Position numbers and translations under genes: made by a program. The notes beneath the pieces are model-generated. The model was not told where the DNA came from and did not search any database. It saw only the letters and a list, made by a program, of their open reading frames with translations. Below, piece after piece: positions 57,354 through 64,000 of a stretch of DNA of 64,000 nucleotides (positions are counted from its first letter, which is position 1; every line of letters begins with the position of its first letter). This DNA comes from Branchiostoma floridae (taxonomy: Eukaryota; Chordata; Leptocardii; Amphioxiformes; Branchiostomatidae), in assembly GCF_000003815.2 (NCBI RefSeq), contig NC_049994.1:16811280-16875279 (forward strand). Direction: 5' to 3'.

Positions 57354-57916
57354 TGCAAGAATGAAACTAGAGTGCCGTCTGCCGCCTTCTTGGAAGTAGA
57401 AGTGCCATGGCTATCTGGCAATGCTGTTATGGGACTTCTTGGCATGTGAGTCATAAACAAAATACTTGTTATCAGCGTGCAACAATGCTACTGTGGAACC
57501 AGTATTTCCATGTGCTGTTAGAAAAGACAAGTGTTGATTTCAGCAAATGCTGCTTCTAGGGCTTTCTTTAAGGTGTAATAAGGATAGACTGCTTCTGTGG
57601 CAAATATGTCTCCAGTGTAAGACTCTTTTATTGATACACGTACAGTATTGTTGTAAAGTTGCAAATAGTCTGGAATATCATCAACGGAGAGGAACTCCAC
57701 ACCAGATCTTAGTGATGGTTTTATGTAGGTGTATAGTGCATCTCCTTGAAAAAGTACACCATCAAGGTCTGTACTTGTCCAGGTAATTGCTTGTCTGCAA
57801 GTACTGTGGTTAACAACTGCCATTAAAGCATTTGCAGTGCATTGTTTGCCTCTATTATCTCCACTGAAAATGATGTCACCTTGGTGGTATTTTCCCGATA
57901 AAATAGATTCACACAT
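57350..57916 (-). pseudogene. Decayed C76/OTU-like cysteine protease gene of a mobile element
   Basis: The first frame (57916 down to 57518, 132 codons) contains YHQGDIIFSGDNRGKQCTAN, whose Cys in GKQCTANALM is the expected nucleophile, then TSTDLDGVLFQGDALYTYI and FLSVDDIPDYLQLY. After a stop the homology continues in another frame (about 57505-57420) with TGSTVALLHADNKYFVYDSH, which supplies the expected DSH catalytic His context. It then returns to the first frame for SKKAADGTLVSFL. Two frame changes and in-frame stops make it a pseudogene. Proteases of this shape, distantly like deubiquitinases of the C76 family, occur in large animal transposons; I assign it from memory of the motif order. 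The downstream frame to 57071 is doubtful. Confidence 0.6.
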
Positions 57917-57960
57917 TGTTCACAATATATGTGTTCTTTGCTTGACTTTATTTGCACAAT

Positions 57961-58270
57961 GCACAGTGCTCAGTGGCACGATTGAGTCTGGTGTGTGCAA
58001 AATGCACAGTGCTCAATGGCACGATTGGTCTGGTGTGTGCAAAATGCACAGTGCTCAATGGCACGATTGGTCTGGTGTGTGCAAAATGCACAGTGCTCAA
58101 TGGCACGATAGGTCTGGTGTGTGCAAAATGCACAGTGCTCAATGGCACGATAGGTCTGGTGTGTGCAAAATGCACAGTGCTCAGTGGCACAATTGGTCTG
58201 GTGTGTGCAAAATGCAGTGCTCAGTGGCACGATTGAGTCTGGTATGTGCAAAATGCACAGTGATCAATGA
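57961..58270. repeat. 42-bp minisatellite, about 7.4 units
   Basis: Units begin GCACAGTGCTCAATGGCACG and end GTGTGTGCAAAAT, starting at 57961, 58004, 58046, 58088, 58130, 58172 and 58214, with a partial unit at 58255. The five inner units are exactly 42 bp; the outer two carry GATTGAGTCTGG in place of GATTGGTCTGG and are 43 and 41 bp. Since 42 is a multiple of three, long repetitive frames open on both strands (for example 57837-58295), but these are artefacts. Confidence 0.97.
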
Positions 58271-58652
58271 TCTGTTAATAGGTCTCAAGGTCTAATTTGG
58301 TTGGATCAAGGACTCTCTTTCAAACCTCTTTGGTTGGATGCAAAATGTAATGCGTAGATTTCAGCAGAAGAAGTATAAATGTGTACTGTGTAAAATCTTA
58401 TTGAGTACAGACTTTTGCTAGCTGTAAGTTTCTGTATATTACTGTGTCACTTGTATATATAGCAGAGAACAGTCTAAGGCGTCACTGAAACAGAAAGACA
58501 ATATTGTCTTGATCACATAACATCTTACTAGTACCAACAAAAAGCAAAAATCTACAAAAGTTCAGGTGTGACATCTTGCCAACTGCTTTGCTGATTGTTT
58601 AACAGTTAGCTACAATCCGTTGTTTTCTACTATTCTTTGGAAATGTATGTTT
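58271..58652. other. Unassigned stretch
   Basis: Nothing recognised. Confidence 0.45.
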
Positions 58653-59152
58653 TAATGTATTAGAATCCGATCCATCTTTTCAACTTGTACGATATTTTTA
58701 CAATCAAAAATGCCCTGCATAATGCCTCGCATCGGCTCAAGCACAGTGCACCATTAAACTATCTAAATTCTCGTCAATCCCCACACACTGGTTTTACTAA
58801 AAAAACTATATACCGTTCCTTGGAAATATGTTTCAATGTGTCCGAATTCATGATCACTATCTTTTCAAATTGTACGTTACTCTTACGATCGAAAATGTCC
58901 TGCAGGACCTCCTGCAGCTGCATATATAGACGCACGCCCCCCTCCCACCCGCACGTAAACTGTTCCAATCGTTGCACAATAAACTTGACTGTATACCCTC
59001 CACAAAATCTTTCGTCAAATGTCGTGCTCATTTTACTCACATGACACTACGCCTTAGAATGTAATGTTATATTTTAATACATCCGAATTCCAGAAAGATA
59101 ACTTTACAAACTGTACCAATTTCTGTACGATAAAAATCTCACCTCCTCCGCA
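58653..59152. repeat. Three diverged copies of a segment about 60-80 bp long
   Basis: ATCCGA- or GTCCGAATTC, then CTTTTCAA-TTGTACG and ACGAT-AAAAATG-or-TC blocks, occur near 58665, 58838 and 59079. Identity is moderate; spacing is about 175 and 240 bases. Confidence 0.5.
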
Positions 59153-59397
59153 CCGTCAACGCCCGTGAGGGTATTTACCGGAATAACCCGAAATGACCCG
59201 GAATAACCCGGAATAACCGTAATATTTCTTGTTCCCATGGCCATATATACATTATTTTATGCCAAAATATTGCATTCTGCGATCTTAACTTATCAAAGCA
59301 CACTGTATTTCGGTAGCTTTCATCCTTTATTAAGGTTATTCCGGGTTATTCCGGGTTATTCCGGGTTATTCCGCTAAATACCCGGACCCGTCAACGC
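59153..59397. mobile_element. Foldback element built of CCGGAATAAC subrepeats with a 10-bp target duplication
   Basis: CCGTCAACGC occurs at 59153-59162 and 59388-59397. Between them the left arm has GGGTATTTA, then about four CCGGAATAAC-type 10-11 bp repeats, and the right arm has the same in inverted order (GGTTATTCCGGGTTATTCCG), ending TAAATACCC. The centre (about 59220-59330) is AT-rich and unrelated. No transposase. Confidence 0.8.
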
Positions 59398-59559
59398 TAT
59401 CGCAAAATGAACCGTGCGATTTAACGACAACTCCTCAAATGTTACATGACCAGTGTTTTACTGCAAATCAAGAAACATTTTCCTTTCCTAGACTTTGCTA
59501 ATGAGCGCTGCAATGTTTTCTGTACGAGTAGAGGTCATGGATAAACAGTATTCTTACAA
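59398..59559. other. Short spacer
   Basis: Nothing recognised. Confidence 0.4.
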
Positions 59560-59675
59560 CGTTTATTTGAAGGGCTAAGAAGGGCTGAGAATTGTCGTAA
59601 AAACGCACGGTACATTGCGTTTATTTGAAGGGCTGAGAAGGGCTGAGAATTGTCGTAAAAACGCACGGTACATTT
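59560..59675. repeat. Recent tandem duplication, 58-bp unit, two copies
   Basis: CGTTTATTTGAAGGGCT starts at 59560 and 59618 and both copies run through AATTGTCGTAAAAACGCACG with almost no difference. Within each, AAGGGCT-GAG is itself doubled. Confidence 0.9.
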
Positions 59676-61092
59676 TGCGACCATAGCAGACCCATCCAAG
59701 GACGAACCATTAAACCGGGGACAAAGCCGGGCGCCTGCGGCGCCCCGGCAAAAAGTATGATTTGTATCGGTATCTTGAGAAAGTAAAAGCGTAGCACAGA
59801 TGGATTTTTCCTCGAACCGTCAATGCAGTTATCAAAAAACTTTCACAACTTTACTGCTATAGTCCAACTTTAAGTGAAACAGCATGTTACGTGGTTTATA
59901 TCCCCTTGCGTTACATAACTGATGGATGTGGACCTCTGATTGCAATGTATTGTAAACCGTCATCAATAACTATTAATGCTTTTTTAAAAGTAAGGACCTT
60001 ACATGTATGAGAACTGAAATGTGCCTTTATCATAAATAAGAGTTTGGAGCATGGACCGTATAACACTATACACGATATAATCCACATAAATAGTTTAAGA
60101 CTAGCTTAAAACAGTTATTAAAAAGTCATTGCAGTGTTAAAATCTAACCACAGTTAACTATCATTCAAGTCCATGAAGCGGCTTTACTCGGATTACGCGG
60201 CTTTATTGTTTAGTTGTCTCGGTGTACAGTCCAATCGCACAGCAGGGGAGCATTAGAGGGCATGTGCAGACGCCGAAGAAAGGAGACAGAGGAAAGGCTC
60301 ACCAAAGGTCTTCCTGACAGTATGAACAGGCAATCATCAAATGCTGACTGGTCATAAATATTAATTAAATTACTTTGGAGAGTCGCAGTTTGCTAACACT
60401 GATGATAATTTTTTCTTTGTTAGAGCTTCATGGTAATGATTCGTAAGGCAGGCAACATTTTAAAAAGATCGAAAATCTTCATTTTAATCTTCCACATATA
60501 GTCTGCGCTTGTATCATTCGTAGAGGTACCGAAGATATGCTAGGCTGAAACTAGCGTAAAGCAAACATAAAAAAATGTCACTAATTGTGTAGGCATTCAC
60601 AATATAAAACCAGTTATTTGATAAGACAGGCAAATCAACATACCAATAAGGAAATAATGCTGAAAACGTTTTCGTCACCTGTACGCGTTTTCCCCTTTGT
60701 ATCTACCATGGGTCTGACCAACTACCTCATTCACTCAGCTGCCAAACCAAGACGGATGAGACTTTGATCTGTTGGTACCAAATGCGTGATGCATTTTGCC
60801 GGAAATGGATACTTATGCCATAAAAGGAAGTATATCTTCCTGGAAGGTTTCGTCTCAGGTGCGGGGCTGATGGAGAAAATGGCGTGCACGTTATGTCGCC
60901 ACAAAGTCATTCATCATAGTCCTGCCGCAGGCCAGGAAAGTTTGACAAGAAAAGACTTTACTTTGGCACATTTGACACCTATGCATGGTCGTGTAAGGCT
61001 ACTGAGTTTTCTTTATACTTTCGCATTGTAATCTGATGTGGTAAGTGTTATGGATAAATTAAACTTTGAATAACCATCACTTGGAATAAGTT
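59676..61092. other. Unassigned stretch
   Basis: A short GC-rich patch near 59720-59750 (CGCCTGCGGCGCCCCGG) stands out. No gene recognised. Confidence 0.4.
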
Positions 61093-61133
61093 GTGATTTA
61101 CCCCAAATTCTCAGGTGACTCCGTCAGCGTTGT

Positions 61134-61346
61134 TCACGGAATGGACCCCTCTACTGCAGTTGGTGGAGACATATGGCTCCAGTAGAGGGCCGTAAACGCC
61201 AGATAACTAATGTCGCCCCCCCCGTCTCTATCCAGCGATGGGCGGTGGGCGCGGATGTACACAGCCTTCCTCGCTCCTCTTGCAATGACTTCCGGCCCTG
61301 AATCGAGGATGTTAACCTTGTCAAGCTTGACGGAGTGTCCCGGCAA
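61134..61346 (-). pseudogene. C-terminal fragment of a Penelope-like element GIY-YIG endonuclease
   Basis: The 70-codon frame reads HSVKLDKVNILDSG, then RGARKAVYIRAHRPSLDRDG. This matches the end of the Penelope-type GIY-YIG domain, where the usual pattern is a Lys-Glu-Ala-Ile-x-Ile helix followed by arginine, P-x-L-N and D-G-G. Here the catalytic Glu position is Lys (RKAVYI), so the copy would be inactive even if complete. Nothing of the GIY or YIG motifs or of the reverse transcriptase is present. ATTTACCCCAAAT at about 61095 and its inverse ATTTGGGGTAAAT at about 61361 bracket the fragment. Confidence 0.6.
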
Positions 61347-61371
61347 CCCTATTTGTATATTTGGGGTAAAT

Positions 61372-64000
61372 TTTGGGTAAGTCCCAACGTATTTGTAGTG
61401 TTGGTCAGTTAAAGTTTAGTCTATCTATAATGTCATCTACCAACATGCTAAAATATGATAAGCCATTTGATTCTGAATTAGCACCAAACCAGCTGTGTTG
61501 GACTCATCGTCTTTGTAGCAGCGTGCAGAATGAAGAGAATTTCTCCCCTGAAGAAGTTTGGTCCCAACCTTTATGATTATATATTGACGACTAGCGCATT
61601 TGATCTGCCAGTATTCAAAGAAAAGGATCATGTTCTCTTTGGTAATATATCAAGTGACACATTACAAATGGCTTGTAATGCGTCTCCGTATCGCAGCAAT
61701 AGAACAAGGGAGGTACCAGACAGTTTCAGTATTCTGAGTCGGATCTTTACAGAAGATACAATGGTGGAGACTTTGTGTTCAGAACGTTGATTTATGTTTA
61801 ATATACTTAGGTTACAGTATTTAAAGTCCAGCCATTTTTCAAGGTACTGTTTTCTGTAGATAATTTCCTTTTGGCATGCAATCAGCTTTAGGCAAGTCCT
61901 CAGCGTAGCCTTACTTCGACTTAAAGGATCCCATGAACAACGCAGGCAGGACGCTTCTACGATGGCTATCATATGATGAATGTCCTTACCAAACTTTATT
62001 GATTTCTTGAACGCTTTCTGACGATTTTCGTTACTATCTCATTGGAATATAAACGCAAAGGCTCTGCATGTCCATCCGAACAAAAAGGGGCCAAATCACG
62101 TAGCAATAAATCATCAAATATTAAAGTAGAGAAATAGAACTTTTAGTCTCAAGTATACTACCACATATTTGACCTTGGAAACCTACTCGCAAGTTCGCAA
62201 ATATATTAGTCGGCTCTACCCTCATTTTACAGGTAACTTATCGCACATGGCAATAACCTTCAGGGAAATAAAAACAAATAGGTTGGCTTTGTCAAAGGTC
62301 AGATCTCCTTACTTGTTTCCCAGTGTTAAGGCATATTCTGTCATGCCGGTGGTGACCTCTATTTCCTGAATGGTTTTGACCCGGCTTGCTGCTCGAGTTC
62401 AATCACGAAGTGACCTCTGGTCTCGTCTGTTCATTTTGCCCCAGTTTTAGTGTATGGAGCTCTGGAGTCTAAAATAGGCACCATCGTTCCTCAAAAGGAA
62501 ATGAAGAGGAATTTCACATTGATATTGAATTTAAGCTCCTTATCATTTTATGCAGTTCCTAGACTGGTATATGAAAAACAACACAAAGTCAGAGGCCGCC
62601 GTAAGGTCCACATTTTTACTGTATTTGGGTAACGGACCTTGACAATGACAGTAAGCCTGTACAATATTCAATGGGCATCTGTACAATAGTCCATATTTTC
62701 TCTGGCCATTGTTGATCAGGCTTTGTGGTCAATACCAACGACTTTATTGTACATCTACAATGAATTTTCTTAGCGTTGGAAATTAACCTACAACGAGATG
62801 ACACTAAATTGTTGCAAGGCCATATGTATGATTGATGTTACGACATGAAGTTTACGACATAAAACATGTTGTAACAGTCACGATTTGCGGCCGGCACGCA
62901 CCTTAATTGCCCACAGCTGTGCACTAACAGCATTAGGAAATTTCCACTCCTACGGCTGCAATGCATTGGTCGATGGCATCTGGATCTGTGCCTATATGTT
63001 GTGCTTGTTCTCGTGTTTGCCAAGAACTTGCCCTTTCATTCTTGGCATGGCCAATTTCACAGTGCTTTCTTGACCTCGCAAATAAGTATGGTTGAATACA
63101 TAGTAGGACCTAACCCAGATGTCTAAATGTGTGCACAGACTTTCCTTCGGTAAATATAGTCAAGGAGATTAATATCTTTGTATTACTGTCTTTATTTGTC
63201 AACAAAGCTTATCTATGAAGGAAAGTCACATCGACAAAGCATTGGCGATTTTCTTGCAACGTTTTGAAGTTGTTGTTTCTTTTAACAGAAGAGTAGTTGT
63301 GATGGTGCTTTCAAATTTAGCGCTGGTTTATACAAAGTATGTCTCTCAATGGGCCCATCATTGCTAATGCACCTTAAAGGCCCAGGTGAACCTAAGTACA
63401 TAATGAATAATCATTAAGCATACATATATTGATGCCAACGTCGTACTTCAAAATGGCGAGTAGAGCACGTGAGTGGTTTGCCTTCTGTTACCCGTAATAC
63501 GAAAACAGAGTAGACAACGATTTGTTCATCTGGGTTGATTTGTCGAGGGGCATGATTTAGTTGTTTGCAAATTGCTTGTTCTTGGCAGGCATTCCGGTCA
63601 ATTACGTCTTGTCGTTGTGGTCTGATCAACAAAGGATGTCATTACCTTTCCTTAAAAGGAGAAGAACTTGTGAACTTGTATTGGTTATTTCTTTTGTATA
63701 CGAGTTTATCTTCATCAAACAAGTAACTTGAACACTAAGGTAGTCTATGCATTCACCGTATTATTAAATGTTGTCCTTCTGATGGATACTTGCTCTTTGG
63801 ATGAGCGAGTAAACGATCACCTTTGCAGAAGAATATGTCCAGAATATGTAATTCTGGTTCTTTATTCAAACGACATAAAAGCTATTCGGCGATACACACA
63901 GTTGTTCAACTCTGCTTGCGAAACTGCTAGTAACCCAGAGCAGTAAAGACTATATATTGATCTCGGTAACCATAGTCATCTGCTGTAAAGCCGCTTGAAC
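61372..64000. other. Unassigned stretch to the window end
   Basis: Frames of 60-114 codons on both strands (for example 61628-61972 minus and 61530-61790 plus, which overlap) show no domain or splice context I recognise. No repeat noticed. Confidence 0.4.

Noticed and set aside
57837-58295. Open frames of 80-152 codons on both strands over the minisatellite
   Set aside because: They arise because the 42-bp repeat length is a multiple of three; the same peptide repeats in several frames.

Overview
The window is eukaryotic, AT-rich and dominated by repeats. The best guess at the organism is a lancelet (Branchiostoma). That rests on tRNA-derived SINEs of a type I associate with amphioxus, a dense scatter of short foldback DNA elements, LINE 3' ends, and an intronless-looking LRR-Ig receptor gene of a class abundant in lancelets. 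The organism call is an inference and was not checked against any database. One 100-base N gap (42071-42170) marks it as a draft assembly.

Only one convincing protein-coding gene is visible. It lies on the minus strand at 20910-22604 and encodes a single-exon type I membrane protein: signal peptide, LRRNT, about six leucine-rich repeats, LRRCT, one immunoglobulin domain, one FN3-like domain, a transmembrane segment and a short tail ending in a possible PDZ ligand. A GC-rich upstream region with a TATA-like box next to a GC box (23379-23399) is a plausible promoter. Three other coding remnants are decayed mobile-element genes, all on the minus strand: a LINE reverse transcriptase tail (53719-54477), a frameshifted cysteine-protease gene of the C76/OTU-like kind (57350-57916), and a C-terminal piece of a Penelope-type GIY-YIG endonuclease (61134-61346).

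Layout. 1-2.9 kb: mostly unassigned, with one foldback element and a tRNA-SINE head. 2.9-6.9 kb: two different satellites (115-bp and about 140-bp units) separated by about 1.2 kb. 7-9.4 kb: SINE tail, a short element with a 9-bp target duplication, and a nested tandem array. 9.4-20.9 kb: largely featureless, with several degraded tandem duplications and one foldback element bracketed by 65-bp direct repeats. 20.9-23.4 kb: the receptor gene and its promoter region. 23.4-44 kb: LINE ends, SINEs, foldback elements and the N gap inside a hairpin element. 44.8-46.4 kb: an old, strongly diverged tandem array. 47-56 kb: SINEs, then a cluster of a hAT-type element, a pogo-type element, the LINE fragment and another foldback element. 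57-59.7 kb: protease pseudogene, 42-bp minisatellite, and a foldback element built from GGAATAACCC subrepeats. 59.7-64 kb: little beyond the Penelope fragment.

There is no operon-like or pathway-like grouping. The window reads as one receptor gene set in transposon- and satellite-rich intergenic DNA. The most useful observations are the structures of the short DNA elements (termini and exact target duplications read directly from the sequence), the higher-order structure of the 115-bp satellite, and the protease remnant. I found no complete undescribed system.
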